Assembly (NCBI GenBank): GCA_003552125.1 | Contig: PUON01000019.1 | Coordinates: 1-42,469, forward strand | DNA: 42,469 nt | Direction of reading: 5' to 3' | Source of the DNA: Dehalococcoidia bacterium | GTDB lineage: Bacteria; Chloroflexota; Dehalococcoidia; GIF9; AB-539-J10 | Part shown: in pieces, positions 1 through 8,630 of the stretch | How the letters are laid out: each line of letters starts with the position of its first letter | Position numbering within the stretch: the first letter of the stretch is position 1 | The notes under the pieces: model-generated | The model's database searches: none | Seen by the model: the letters and a program-made list of their open reading frames with translations, nothing else | What the model was told of the DNA's origin: nothing | Translations under genes and position numbers: made by a program

Positions 1-1255
1 CAGTGACGCTGCCACGTTCTGAAGGAGTGTCAAGCCGCACTCCCTGCAGGCGGCCCTCCATGGCTTTGGCTACTGTCACGCTCTCGCGCACCTCGTCCTC
101 GAACGTATCGACAAGTGCGATCCTCGGCACGTCCGGCGGCATCTCCCTGTCAAAGGCGAGTGTGGCTGCGGCGGTGGAGCCCATGATGATGATGAGCGCG
201 TGAGGGATTGTCCCTACAGGCTGAATTCCGGCGAGATGTGCACCGGCTGTACTGGCACACCCGGTGCACCCTCCCACGATGGCGGAGTATTCCATGACCG
301 CTACTACAGAAGGATGTACGTGGCGGGCGCCGAAACTGAGCACCGGAATGCCTCTTGCGGCCTGCACGCACTCCCGCGCAGCCGTCGCCCAGCCGCTGCA
401 ATGCGCCAGTATTCCAAGATAGCATGTCTCATACAGCCCAAACGACTGGTATGGGGCGGTGATGCGAAGAGCGACCTCTTTCCTTCTGAATCGCTCTCCC
501 TGTTCGAGAGCCCACACTTCTGAGCGATCGGCGGGCAACACCTGCGTGAGGAGCGATTTCACTTCCTCAATGCCGCAGAGAATGCCATCCTGCCGGGGGA
601 ACACCTCCATGGTGACAACCGGGTTAGCTCCTTCCTTCTTGAGTATCTCCACCGTGCGCATGAAATAGATGTCGGCCGTTTCGCCGTCGAGCCAGTTCTG
701 CGGAATAGGCCACTCTCGGCGAACCTCATGATGGGGGGCGGGGTATACGAGACGGACCCCCAGGATCTTTTCCATGTGATCGAGGGCACATATATGCTGT
801 TTTGGGTCGAAAGAGGCGACGCAATCGACAGGAACCTCAACCTCGAAGCCAGCCTCCCTCGCGGCTGCCGCCGTGTACAGTACGCAGATGTCGGTGCAGA
901 CGCCGCAGAGGATGAGGGTATCTGCGCTGCTATCCTCCAGTGCGCTGGACAGGCCGGTTCCTGTGAACGCGTTGAAGTGTTGCTTTGGTATCACCTGCCC
1001 CTGGAACTCGGAGAGCTCGTCAATGACCTCTGGCTCATGAGTGTTCTCGACACAGTGCGGGGGAAACCGCTCGAACTCGGGGTCGTCGGATGCGTGCTGG
1101 TCACACGCGAAGAGGATAGATGATCCCTTCGCAGCCTCATCACGAAGCAGCTTCTGAACCGAGGGTATGATTCTGCGCGCCTGGTCTCCACAGTAGAGTG
1201 GATGGCCCTCCTCGAGGAAGCCACGCACCATGTCTATGACCAGTACAGCTCGCAC
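1..1255 (-). CDS. Fused nicotinamidase / nicotinate phosphoribosyltransferase (3' end off window)
   Basis: One uninterrupted frame of 418 visible codons joins two NAD-salvage enzymes. Residues 1-170 form an isochorismatase-fold nicotinamidase: catalytic D8, K91 and C124 (in GVCTDICV), and metal ligands D52 and H54 (DQH) with H67 (PPHCV), the same spacing as known PncA proteins. From about residue 188 a nicotinate phosphoribosyltransferase begins (TADIYFMRTVEIL), with FGARHVHP at 308-315, GTIPHA at 348-353 and LVDTFEDE at 381-388. Together they would turn nicotinamide into nicotinate and then, with PRPP, into nicotinate mononucleotide in the cytoplasm. The start is a GTG preceded by GGTGGAG; an in-frame ATG lies at codon 9 but would cut off the catalytic Asp. 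The gene lies 42 bp behind purH and is probably co-transcribed with it. The C-terminal part is outside the window. The fold assignments are strong; coupled activity is inferred. Confidence 0.88.
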   Translation of the reverse strand, partial: MRAVLVIDMVRGFLEEGHPLYCGDQARRIIPSVQKLLRDEAAKGSSILFACDQHASDDPEFERFPPHCVENTHEPEVIDELSEFQGQVIPKQHFNAFTGTGLSSALEDSSADTLILCGVCTDICVLYTAAAAREAGFEVEVPVDCVASFDPKQHICALDHMEKILGVRLVYPAPHHEVRREWPIPQNWLDGETADIYFMRTVEILKKEGANPVVTMEVFPRQDGILCGIEEVKSLLTQVLPADRSEVWALEQGERFRRKEVALRITAPYQSFGLYETCYLGILAHCSGWATAARECVQAARGIPVLSFGARHVHPSVVAVMEYSAIVGGCTGCASTAGAHLAGIQPVGTIPHALIIIMGSTAAATLAFDREMPPDVPRIALVDTFEDEVRESVTVAKAMEGRLQGVRLDTPSERGSVT

Positions 1256-1297
1256 AGTGTCACAACTCCACCAGGCTGGTTACGAGTCAGGCGCACT

Positions 1298-2821
1298 TCA
1301 GTGCCTGAAGTGGCGCATGCCGGTGAATACCATTGCAGCATCATACTTGTCGACTGCCTCAACTACCTCGTCATCCCGGACGGAACCACCCGGCTCGATA
1401 ATTGCGGTGATACCGGCTTGAAGCGCCAGTTCGGGGCCATCCGCAAACGGGAAGAAGGCGTCGCTCGCGAGCACGGCACCCATCGTTCTGTCTCCAGCCT
1501 TCTTGAGCGCGATGGCGACTGATTCCACCCGCGAGGGCTGGCCTGCACCCATGCCCAGCAACACCGAGTCTTTGGCAAGGACGATGGCGTTAGACTTGAC
1601 GGATTTGACCGCGTGCCATGCGAACAGCATGTCGTCCATCTCCGCATCAGTTGGTGATCTCTTGGAGACCTGCTTAGGCGACAGCTCTTCTTCTGCAATG
1701 CAGTCTCGCGTCTGCACCAGAAACCCTCCTCGTACGTGGCGGAACTCGAGTGCATCGTCCTCGCGTTCCGGAAATGGCACACTGACGATTCTGAGGCTCT
1801 TCTTCTGCGAAAGCAGTGCCAGCGCATCGTCGGAGTATGCTGGAGCGATCACAGCGTCGTAGTGAGTCTTTGCGATCTCTTCGGCAGTAGAACCATCGAT
1901 TGGCCGGTTGCTGGCGACCACGCCGCCAAACGCCGCCACCGGATCGCCGGTGAGCGCGAGCACGTAGGCCTCCGCCAGCGAGTCCCTGCTGGCCAGTCCG
2001 CACGGATTCGTGTGCTTGAGTATTGCCACCGTAGGGCGAGCGAACGGGGCCAACGCGTTCACTGCGGAGTCGAAATCAAGCAGGTTGTTAAACGAGATCT
2101 CAGGCCCACTGTGCACAGTGAGTGTGCCGAGCCCCCTGTCGCTCGTCTTCACATCCTGCACTGTGTAGAAGCATGCGTTCTGCCCGGGGTTCTCTCCGTA
2201 ACGCAGGCTGAGTGCCTTCTCCAAGGCAATGGTCATGTGCTCGGGAAACATCTCATCACAGAGGTATCGGGAGATCGCCGTATCGTAGGATGCCGTATGT
2301 TGGTAGGCCTTCTGCGCAAGTCTCATTCGTGCGCCTGAATCAAGCGCGTTCTCTTTCAACTGATTCAACACCCGATCGTAGTCCGCAGGATCTACGACCA
2401 CCGCTACCGATTCGTAGTTCTTGGCTGCAGAGCGGATCATAGTTGGACCGCCGATATCGATGTTCTCGATGGCCTCTTCCAGAGTGACGCCGCTGCGGGT
2501 CACCGTCTCCACAAATGGATAGAGGTTGACTACCACTATATCGATGGTGGTAATGCCTGCCTCTGCCAGTGCAGACATGTGTTCTGGCAGATCGCGGCGT
2601 GCAACTATCCCTCCATGTACAGAAGGATGAAGCGTCTTCACACGTCCATCAAGTATCTCCGGAAAGCCGGTTAACGTGGAGATGCTGTCAACAGCGATGC
2701 CTGCATCGGCGATTGCCTTCTTGGTACCGCCAGTGCTGTACAGTTCAACTCCCAATTCGCGCAGGCCGCGCGCGAAGTCGACAACTCCGGTTTTGTTGGA
2801 GACACTCAGAATCGCTCGCAT
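1298..2821 (-). CDS. purH: Bifunctional AICAR transformylase / IMP cyclohydrolase
   Basis: This 507-residue protein catalyses the last two steps of de novo IMP synthesis: formylation of AICAR with 10-formyl-tetrahydrofolate and ring closure to IMP. The N-terminal MGS-like cyclohydrolase domain opens with LSVSNKTG and carries STGGTKKAI and GRVKTLHP; the transformylase half contains the catalytic ILKHTNPCG (Lys and His). Length and both domains are normal for the family. The ATG has a strong GAGGGA ribosome site, and the gene follows purM by 9 bp, so it is translated from the purF-purM-purH message. Confidence 0.97.
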   Translation of the reverse strand: MRAILSVSNKTGVVDFARGLRELGVELYSTGGTKKAIADAGIAVDSISTLTGFPEILDGRVKTLHPSVHGGIVARRDLPEHMSALAEAGITTIDIVVVNLYPFVETVTRSGVTLEEAIENIDIGGPTMIRSAAKNYESVAVVVDPADYDRVLNQLKENALDSGARMRLAQKAYQHTASYDTAISRYLCDEMFPEHMTIALEKALSLRYGENPGQNACFYTVQDVKTSDRGLGTLTVHSGPEISFNNLLDFDSAVNALAPFARPTVAILKHTNPCGLASRDSLAEAYVLALTGDPVAAFGGVVASNRPIDGSTAEEIAKTHYDAVIAPAYSDDALALLSQKKSLRIVSVPFPEREDDALEFRHVRGGFLVQTRDCIAEEELSPKQVSKRSPTDAEMDDMLFAWHAVKSVKSNAIVLAKDSVLLGMGAGQPSRVESVAIALKKAGDRTMGAVLASDAFFPFADGPELALQAGITAIIEPGGSVRDDEVVEAVDKYDAAMVFTGMRHFRH

Positions 2822-2830
2822 GGTCCCTCC

Positions 2831-3868
2831 CTAGCTTAAGACTACCTGTTCGCCGTCATTCCGGCGGACGATGCTGCCAATAGTGTATGCCTCGGGGATG
2901 ACTTGCGCCAGTTGGGGCGCATCGTCAGAAGAGACGACCATAACCATGCCGATCCCCATGTTGAAGACGCGGTACATCTCGTCCTCCGAGATGTCACCGG
3001 CATCCCGTATCATGTCGAAGATCGCCGGAACCGTCCATGATTCGCGGCGCAGTGCCGCCGCAGTGCCCTCAGGAAGAATGCGACAGACATTGCCTTGGAA
3101 CCCTCCGCCGGTGATATGCGCAAGTCCCTTGATGAGATTGAGGTGTGGTTTGAGCATGTGATGATATGCTCGATGTGGTTCCAGCAGGGCGTCGCCCAGT
3201 GAGCGGCCGAGTTCCGGGTAATAATGGTTGAGGTTGGACGGTCTTTCGTCGATGTTGAACACGCGGCGCACAAGTGAGTAACCGTTAGTATGCAGGCCGG
3301 ATGAGGGAAGGCCGAGCAGCACGTCCCCCGGTGTGATAGTGCGGCCGTCTATCACGCGGGTTCGTTCGACAATGCCGACAATGAAGCCCACCAGATCGTA
3401 GATTCCCTCCGTATAGAATCCGGGCATCTCTGCCGTCTCGCCGCCGATGAGGGCAAGGCCACCATCGCGGCACGCATTGGCAAGCCCCGCCACAATATCG
3501 GCCACCTGTTCCTGGTCAAGTCGCGCCATGGCGATGTAGTCCATGAAGAACAGTGGCATCGCACCGCAGCAGAGGATGTCATTGATACAGTGATTGACGA
3601 TGTCGTAGCCAACGGTACGGTTGCGGCCGAACAGTTTTGCCAGTTTGAGCTTGGTGCCCACTCCATCGGCACTTGATACCAGCACCGGGTCCTCATAACC
3701 TTCAAGGTGGTACAGCGAACCGAACGAACCGACACCGAGGCACCTCGCGTCCAGTGTCGAACTCAGCGACTGTTGGATGTGCTCCTTGATGTGATCCGCG
3801 CCGCCAATACTGACTCCGGCTGCGGCGTAGGATTGTACCCGCTCATCAGGGCTCCCATTCTGGCTCAT
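2831..3868 (-). CDS. purM: Phosphoribosylformylglycinamidine cyclo-ligase (AIR synthetase)
   Basis: The 345-residue product closes the imidazole ring of FGAM with ATP to give AIR, step five of purine synthesis. The N-terminus YAAAGVSIGGAD, the SSADGVGTKLK segment, the GGETAEMPG loop and the later ITGGGFQGN glycine-rich loop are family landmarks. I place the start at the ATG whose last two bases form part of the purF stop (ATGA overlap); a longer frame reaching 3940 lies inside purF and has no good ribosome site. GGAAGCGAG precedes the chosen start. The 4-base overlap implies translational coupling to purF. Confidence 0.96.
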   Translation of the reverse strand: MSQNGSPDERVQSYAAAGVSIGGADHIKEHIQQSLSSTLDARCLGVGSFGSLYHLEGYEDPVLVSSADGVGTKLKLAKLFGRNRTVGYDIVNHCINDILCCGAMPLFFMDYIAMARLDQEQVADIVAGLANACRDGGLALIGGETAEMPGFYTEGIYDLVGFIVGIVERTRVIDGRTITPGDVLLGLPSSGLHTNGYSLVRRVFNIDERPSNLNHYYPELGRSLGDALLEPHRAYHHMLKPHLNLIKGLAHITGGGFQGNVCRILPEGTAAALRRESWTVPAIFDMIRDAGDISEDEMYRVFNMGIGMVMVVSSDDAPQLAQVIPEAYTIGSIVRRNDGEQVVLS

Positions 3869-5253
3869 ACGCGCTCGCTTCCAGCGGTGAGACTGGTGAG
3901 GCCCATCTGGACGGGAAGCGGGTAGTCTCCTTCGAAGCACGCCAGACAGAGCAAATCCTGTGGCAGCGCGACCGCCTCAACGAGGCCCGGTACGCTGGTG
4001 TAACCAAGGGAGTCGACACCCAGGTAATCTGCTATCTCCGAAACGGACATGCGGGCGGCTATGAGCTCCCATTCAGATGCCATGTCGACGCCCAGAGCGC
4101 AGGGGTGCCTGAGTGGAGGGGCACAGATGCGGAGGTGTACTTCTCGCGCTCCTGCCTGTCGCAACAGATTGACCACTCGAGGCGTGGTCGTGCCGCGCAC
4201 AATGCTGTCGTCCACTACGACCAGGCGTTGTCCCTTGATGAGACTTGCCATTGGGTTGAACTTCAACTGTACGCCGAGATCGCGCAACCTCTGATCCGGA
4301 GCGATGAACGTCCTCCCCACATAGCGGTTCTTGAGCAACCCTTCGCGATAGGGTATACCCGACGCGCGGGAGTAGCCGATGGCGGCAGCGGTTGCCGAAT
4401 CAGGCACGCCCAGAACCAGGTCCGCGTCGACAGGATGCTCTTCGGCGAGTTTCGCGCCCATGGCCAGCCTCGCCTCGTATACAAGACGGCCTTCTACGAC
4501 ACTGTCCGGTCTTGCGAAGTATATATGCTCAAAGACACAGAAAGCGCGTCGCCCGTTGCGCCCGAAGTGAAGAGAAGAGGTCTCGTTGTTCAGGAACACG
4601 ATCTCCCCGGGATTCACGTCACGAATGAATTTCGCGCCGATGTGGTCGAGGGCACATGTCTCCGATGCCGCTACCAAACCTCCATTGAGAGACCCGAGGG
4701 ATAGTGGGCGCACGCCCATCGGATCGCGCGCTGCGATCAGCATGTCAGGCGTGAGCGCGGTGATCGAATACGCGCCTTGCAGCCGTTTCAGGGCGGATGA
4801 GGTCTTCTCTTGCCAGGTCGCGCCGTGACTGCTCACGATGAGCTTGGCAATGAGTTCGGCATTGCTGTCTGACGCGAAGTGCTGCCCCGAAGCCTCAAGG
4901 GATTGGCGCAACGATGCTGAGTTGGTGATATTGCCGTTGTGAGCAACGGCGATGCTCCACGGTCCGTTTCGCTCCAGAACGGGTTGGGGAGTGGCTGGTC
5001 TCCTGGCATTGCAGGTCGAGTAACAGGTGTGGCCGATTGCTGCATGTCCACGCATGCCTGCGAGGTCTTCCTCGGTGAAGACCTGGGCAACGAGTCCCGG
5101 TTCTGCATGAAGATGAACTTCATTGCCATCGCACACTGCGATGCCAGCGCACTCCTGTCCCCGATGCTGTAGCGCAAACAGCGCGAAGAACACCAGTCGC
5201 GCGTTATCGAGTCCAGGGGCGTAGACGCCAAATATGCCGCAACTCTCGTGCAT
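3865..5253 (-). CDS. purF: Amidophosphoribosyltransferase
   Basis: This 462-residue enzyme commits PRPP to purine synthesis by transferring glutamine ammonia. It resembles the Bacillus type: a short MHES propeptide before the catalytic C5, the LQHRGQE and AHNGNITN glutaminase motifs, the PRPP loop VVVDDSIVRGTT, and four cysteines placed like the 4Fe-4S ligands (FCVFEHIYF, RHPCALG and CLACFEGDYP). One key position is odd: the conserved glutaminase motif GHxRYST reads GHTCYST, so C77 stands where the glutamine-binding Arg (Arg73 in E. coli) is expected, and the next residues, CNARRPATPQP, also differ from the usual AG-rich loop. It heads the minus-strand purine operon behind a consensus-like promoter. 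Confidence 0.96.
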   Translation of the reverse strand: MHESCGIFGVYAPGLDNARLVFFALFALQHRGQECAGIAVCDGNEVHLHAEPGLVAQVFTEEDLAGMRGHAAIGHTCYSTCNARRPATPQPVLERNGPWSIAVAHNGNITNSASLRQSLEASGQHFASDSNAELIAKLIVSSHGATWQEKTSSALKRLQGAYSITALTPDMLIAARDPMGVRPLSLGSLNGGLVAASETCALDHIGAKFIRDVNPGEIVFLNNETSSLHFGRNGRRAFCVFEHIYFARPDSVVEGRLVYEARLAMGAKLAEEHPVDADLVLGVPDSATAAAIGYSRASGIPYREGLLKNRYVGRTFIAPDQRLRDLGVQLKFNPMASLIKGQRLVVVDDSIVRGTTTPRVVNLLRQAGAREVHLRICAPPLRHPCALGVDMASEWELIAARMSVSEIADYLGVDSLGYTSVPGLVEAVALPQDLLCLACFEGDYPLPVQMGLTSLTAGSERV

Positions 5254-5270
5254 GAAAGGCCTTGCGTCTG

Positions 5271-5299
5271 ATTATAGTAGCCTGCATCCATGTGGTCAA
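5271..5299 (-). promoter_or_regulatory. Promoter of purF operon
   Basis: Read on the minus strand, TTGACC (5299-5294) and a perfect TATAAT (5276-5271) are separated by 17 bases. Transcription should begin near 5264, leaving a leader of about 11 bases with AAGG before the purF ATG. The leader is too short to hold a riboswitch, so control would have to act on the promoter itself. The -35 overlaps the -35 of the divergent rpsO promoter. Confidence 0.8.
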
Positions 5300-5321
5300 T
5301 CTGGAGGGCCTATGCTACAAT
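5293..5321 (+). promoter_or_regulatory. Promoter of rpsO-pnp, probably giving a leaderless rpsO
   Basis: TGGTCA (5293-5298), a 17-base spacer and TACAAT (5316-5321) with an extended TGC just before it form a sigma70-type promoter. The predicted first base, near 5328, is almost at the rpsO ATG at 5330. The -35 overlaps that of the divergent purF promoter by five bases, so the two polymerases would compete for the same site. A GGAGGG at 5303-5308 before an in-frame ATG at 5312 offers a competing reading of the same sequence. Confidence 0.55.
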
Positions 5322-5329
5322 GGCCCATT

Positions 5330-5596
5330 ATGTTGCAGACTGAGAAGAAACAGGAACTCATTAAGAAGTTCGCCGCGAAAGAAGGGGACACTGGGTCGGC
5401 ACAGGTGCAAATCGCACTTCTGACTGATCGAATTACCGGGCTCACGGAGCACCTCAAGGCGAACAAGCAGGACCACAACACACGTAGGGCGCTGCTAAGG
5501 CTGACGGCGCGGCGACGCAGGTTCCTCTCGTATTTGTATCGAAATGATCACGCGAGTTATCTGCAAGTGGTGCGCGAACTGGGTTTGAGGAGGTAG
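5330..5596 (+). CDS. rpsO: 30S ribosomal protein S15 (uS15)
   Basis: The 88-residue protein is a normal-length uS15, which binds the central domain of 16S rRNA early in 30S assembly. DTGSAQVQIALLT, HLKANKQDHNTRR and LLRLTARRRRFLSYL are typical. I chose the ATG at 5330 because MLQTEKKQELIKKF matches family N-termini. An in-frame ATG 18 bases upstream has a better ribosome site but would add MLQWPI and would lie upstream of the predicted transcription start. pnp follows after one base. Confidence 0.95.
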   Translation: MLQTEKKQELIKKFAAKEGDTGSAQVQIALLTDRITGLTEHLKANKQDHNTRRALLRLTARRRRFLSYLYRNDHASYLQVVRELGLRR

Positions 5597-5597
5597 C

Positions 5598-7781
5598 ATG
5601 GTCCAAGTCGTGCAGCGCTCAATCGCTGGGCGAACGCTCAGCATGGAGACGGGCAGGCTTGCCGGGCAGGCGAATGCGGCTGTCCTCGTTCGCTACGGCG
5701 ATACCATTGTGCTCGTGACCGTCTGCGCAGCCGATGAGGCTGTCGGAGGAATGGATTTCGTTCCATTAACGGTCGATTACGAAGAGAAACTGTATGCTGC
5801 CGGCAAGATCCCTGGCAGTTTCATCAGGCGAGAGGGCAGGCCGACAGAGGATGCGACGCTTACTGCCCGACTTGTGGATCGTTGTCTGAGACCTCTGCTG
5901 TCCAAGCGGTTCGGACGCGAGACCCAGGTAGTTGCGACCGTCCTCTCCGCTGACAAGGAGAACAACCCTGATACATGCGCGCTCATTGGCGCGTCCACTG
6001 CCTTAAGTATCTCCGAGATCCCGTTTGCCGGACCTGTATCTGCAGTGCGTGTTGGTTGCGTCGATGGGCAACTGGTGGTCAATCCCAGTATGTCTGTGAT
6101 GGAAGACAGTCAGCTTGACATCGTAGTGGGAAGTACCCGAGATGCGGTCGTCATGGTTGAGGCAGGTGGGGAGCAGGTCAGTGAGGAGACGATCCTTGAG
6201 GCGATACGTTTGGGACACGAAGCAAACCTGGAGATCCTTGGACTCCAGGACGAGATGGCAAGCCTTTGCGGCCAGCCTAAGATTGAAGTGACGCCCTACA
6301 CGCCACCTGCTGATATGGTGGCAGGTATCTCAGCCATGCTAGGAGAGAAGGTCGCCCATGCGTTGAGAAGACCCGGCAAGGGTGCGAGATCTGTTGCGCT
6401 GGATGAAATCAGGAGCGCAGTTCTTGCAGCCTGGGGCGAGAAGTATGCGGAAGACGAGGTGGAGTACGTCTACAACTCACAGCTGAAGGAACACATTCGG
6501 CGGCATGTCCTGCAGACGCGTCAGCATATCGATGGACGCCCCCATGATGAGATTCGGCCGGTCTCTACCGAAGTAGGTGTACTGCCGTGCACCCATGGCT
6601 CGGGTCTGTTTACCCGTGGTCAGACTCAGGTATTGACGGTTACCACTCTTGGGTCCGAACGGCAAGAGCAGATGCTCGATGGCCTTGGCCTTGCGGAGAC
6701 CAAGAGGTTCATGCACCACTACAACTTCCCGGGCTTTTCCACGGGAGAAGTCAGACGCCTTCGAATGCCGGGCAGACGTGAAATCGGACATGGTGCGCTC
6801 GTTGAACGCGCCATCACACCGGTGATACCCTCCGAGGAAGAGTTCCCCTACACCGTGCGGTTGGTCTCCGAGGTGCTCAGTTCCAATGGCAGTTCCTCAA
6901 TGGCGAGTGTGTGTGGCTCGACATTGTCGCTGATGGATGCCGGCGTTCCGATCAAGGCTCCTGTGGCGGGCATCGCCATGGGCGTTATCAGTTCGGATGA
7001 CGGCGGGCATGTGATCCTGACTGATATCGAAGGTATGGAAGATGCGCTGGGTGACATGGATTTCAAGGTCGCCGGTACCTCTGAAGGCATCACTGCGTTG
7101 CAACTGGACATCAAGATGCAGGGCATTAACACGGCCTTGCTCGAAGAGGCAATGACCCAGGCTCGTGCGGCCAGGCTATGGCTGCTCGACAAGATGGCCG
7201 AGACTATCAGCACGAGCAGGGCTGAACTAAGCCCCTTTGCGCCGAGGGTTCTGGAACTGAAGATCGATATCGACAAGATCGGGGCACTGATAGGACCCGG
7301 AGGACGGAATATCAGAGCCATTATCGAGGAGACCAAGACCACCATCGACGTCAAGAGCGATGGCCGTGTCATGATTGGCTCTGCAAATGAGGAGTCCACA
7401 CGCCGTGCGGTCAAGATGGTGGAAGATCTGACCCGTGAGGCCAAGGTAGGCGATATATATACCGGCAAGGTGACGCGAATACTGGATTTCGGAGCCATGG
7501 TTGAGATCCTTCCCGGCAAGGAAGGGTTGGTACACATAAGCGAACTCGCGACGCATCGGGTTCCCTCTGTCCAGGATGAGGTTGAGCTGGGGGACGAGGT
7601 GACGGTGAAGGTGATCGAGATCGACAGCCTGGGTCGCATCAACCTGTCGCGTCGCGCCGTGTTCGCTGGCGAGTCGGACGATCGCCCGCCGAGACAGTCC
7701 AGGCCACAGCCATCTCGCCCCCCGAGGCACGGACCGCCACCCAGACATCGCCACGATCAGGGTGGGCCGAGGCGATCGTAG
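5598..7781 (+). CDS. pnp: Polyribonucleotide nucleotidyltransferase (PNPase)
   Basis: The 727-residue PNPase degrades RNA 3' to 5' with phosphate and can add 3' tails. Two RNase PH domains carry IPGSFIRREGRP in the first and the catalytic LGDMDFKVAGT with its Asp pair in the second. A KH domain (IGALIGPGGRNIRAI) and an S1 domain (GKVTRILDFGAMVEILPG) follow. The last 35 or so residues form a low-complexity tail rich in Pro, Arg and His. GAGGAGG sits just before the ATG, and the rpsO-pnp pairing is the common bacterial arrangement, in which PNPase often controls its own message. Confidence 0.98.
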   Translation: MVQVVQRSIAGRTLSMETGRLAGQANAAVLVRYGDTIVLVTVCAADEAVGGMDFVPLTVDYEEKLYAAGKIPGSFIRREGRPTEDATLTARLVDRCLRPLLSKRFGRETQVVATVLSADKENNPDTCALIGASTALSISEIPFAGPVSAVRVGCVDGQLVVNPSMSVMEDSQLDIVVGSTRDAVVMVEAGGEQVSEETILEAIRLGHEANLEILGLQDEMASLCGQPKIEVTPYTPPADMVAGISAMLGEKVAHALRRPGKGARSVALDEIRSAVLAAWGEKYAEDEVEYVYNSQLKEHIRRHVLQTRQHIDGRPHDEIRPVSTEVGVLPCTHGSGLFTRGQTQVLTVTTLGSERQEQMLDGLGLAETKRFMHHYNFPGFSTGEVRRLRMPGRREIGHGALVERAITPVIPSEEEFPYTVRLVSEVLSSNGSSSMASVCGSTLSLMDAGVPIKAPVAGIAMGVISSDDGGHVILTDIEGMEDALGDMDFKVAGTSEGITALQLDIKMQGINTALLEEAMTQARAARLWLLDKMAETISTSRAELSPFAPRVLELKIDIDKIGALIGPGGRNIRAIIEETKTTIDVKSDGRVMIGSANEESTRRAVKMVEDLTREAKVGDIYTGKVTRILDFGAMVEILPGKEGLVHISELATHRVPSVQDEVELGDEVTVKVIEIDSLGRINLSRRAVFAGESDDRPPRQSRPQPSRPPRHGPPPRHRHDQGGPRRS

Positions 7782-7835
7782 AGGCCGCTTGGGCCGTCCG
7801 GTTGGCGAACAGGTAGTTGTCAGGGGAGGTCGATC

Positions 7836-8630
7836 GTGCCTATACGAGTGGTCGTCAATGGGGCTCTCGGACGCATGGGTCATGAGGTCGTGCGGGCTGT
7901 TGTGGCCGATCCCGAGTTGAAGCTCGTCGGCGCGATTGAGAAGAATGCGCCTCAGCCGTATCTGCCCATTCCGGATCATCCGGACCTCATTCCGTTCTCA
8001 CCGTCACTCGGTTCTCTCATAGAGAAGACCTGTCCTGACGTCGTCGTGGATTTCACTTCGGCGTCTGTGGCTATGGCGGTGGCCCGCGTCACCTTATCGT
8101 CGAAGGTGTGCCTCGTCACTGGGACGACTGGTCTTGCGGAGAAAGAGTTCGACGAAATAGCTGAACTGTGCGCACGTCACGAAGTAGGAGCCGTCGTCGC
8201 GGCGAATTTTTCTCTGGGTGCCGTATTGCTCATGCACCTCGCTGCTATCACCTCCAGGTTCTTCTCGACTGCTGAGATACTTGAGATGCATCACGACAAG
8301 AAGCTGGACGCGCCATCTGGAACCGCACTGGCTACGGCTCGCAAGATGGTGGAGGCTCGAGGTCGGGACTTTGTGCATCCCCTCACGGAGAAGGAAGTAC
8401 TTGATGGTGTCAGAGGGGGTGAATCTGGAGGCGTAGGTATCCACAGCGTTCGTATGCCCGGAGTGATGGCAACTCAGGAGGTGCTCTTTGGAGGTCAGGG
8501 ACAGACGTTGATGCTACGGCACGACGCCACCAGTCGTGAATCCTATATGCCAGGGGTGATTCTGGCGGTAAAAGAAGTGGTCAAGTCCAGAAGTTTGATC
8601 CGTGGTCTTGATAAGCTGCTGGGTCTGTAG
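7836..8630 (+). CDS. dapB: 4-hydroxy-tetrahydrodipicolinate reductase
   Basis: This 264-residue enzyme reduces the DapA product with NAD(P)H to tetrahydrodipicolinate on the way to diaminopimelate and lysine. The N-terminal nucleotide loop is NGALGRMGHEV, and the substrate site EMHHDKKLDAPSGTAL contains the catalytic His and Lys. VDFTSASVA and the GTTGL turn are also standard. The start is a GTG behind a strong AGGGGAGGT. It opens a three-gene cluster with the Asd homologue (one-base overlap) and dapA, 54 bp after pnp with no clear terminator between. Confidence 0.96.
   Translation: MPIRVVVNGALGRMGHEVVRAVVADPELKLVGAIEKNAPQPYLPIPDHPDLIPFSPSLGSLIEKTCPDVVVDFTSASVAMAVARVTLSSKVCLVTGTTGLAEKEFDEIAELCARHEVGAVVAANFSLGAVLLMHLAAITSRFFSTAEILEMHHDKKLDAPSGTALATARKMVEARGRDFVHPLTEKEVLDGVRGGESGGVGIHSVRMPGVMATQEVLFGGQGQTLMLRHDATSRESYMPGVILAVKEVVKSRSLIRGLDKLLGL

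Noticed and set aside
1-1255. Two separate genes (nicotinamidase and NAPRT) or a frameshift joining them.
   Set aside because: The frame is open throughout, with no stop codon, start with ribosome site or frame change near residues 170-195.
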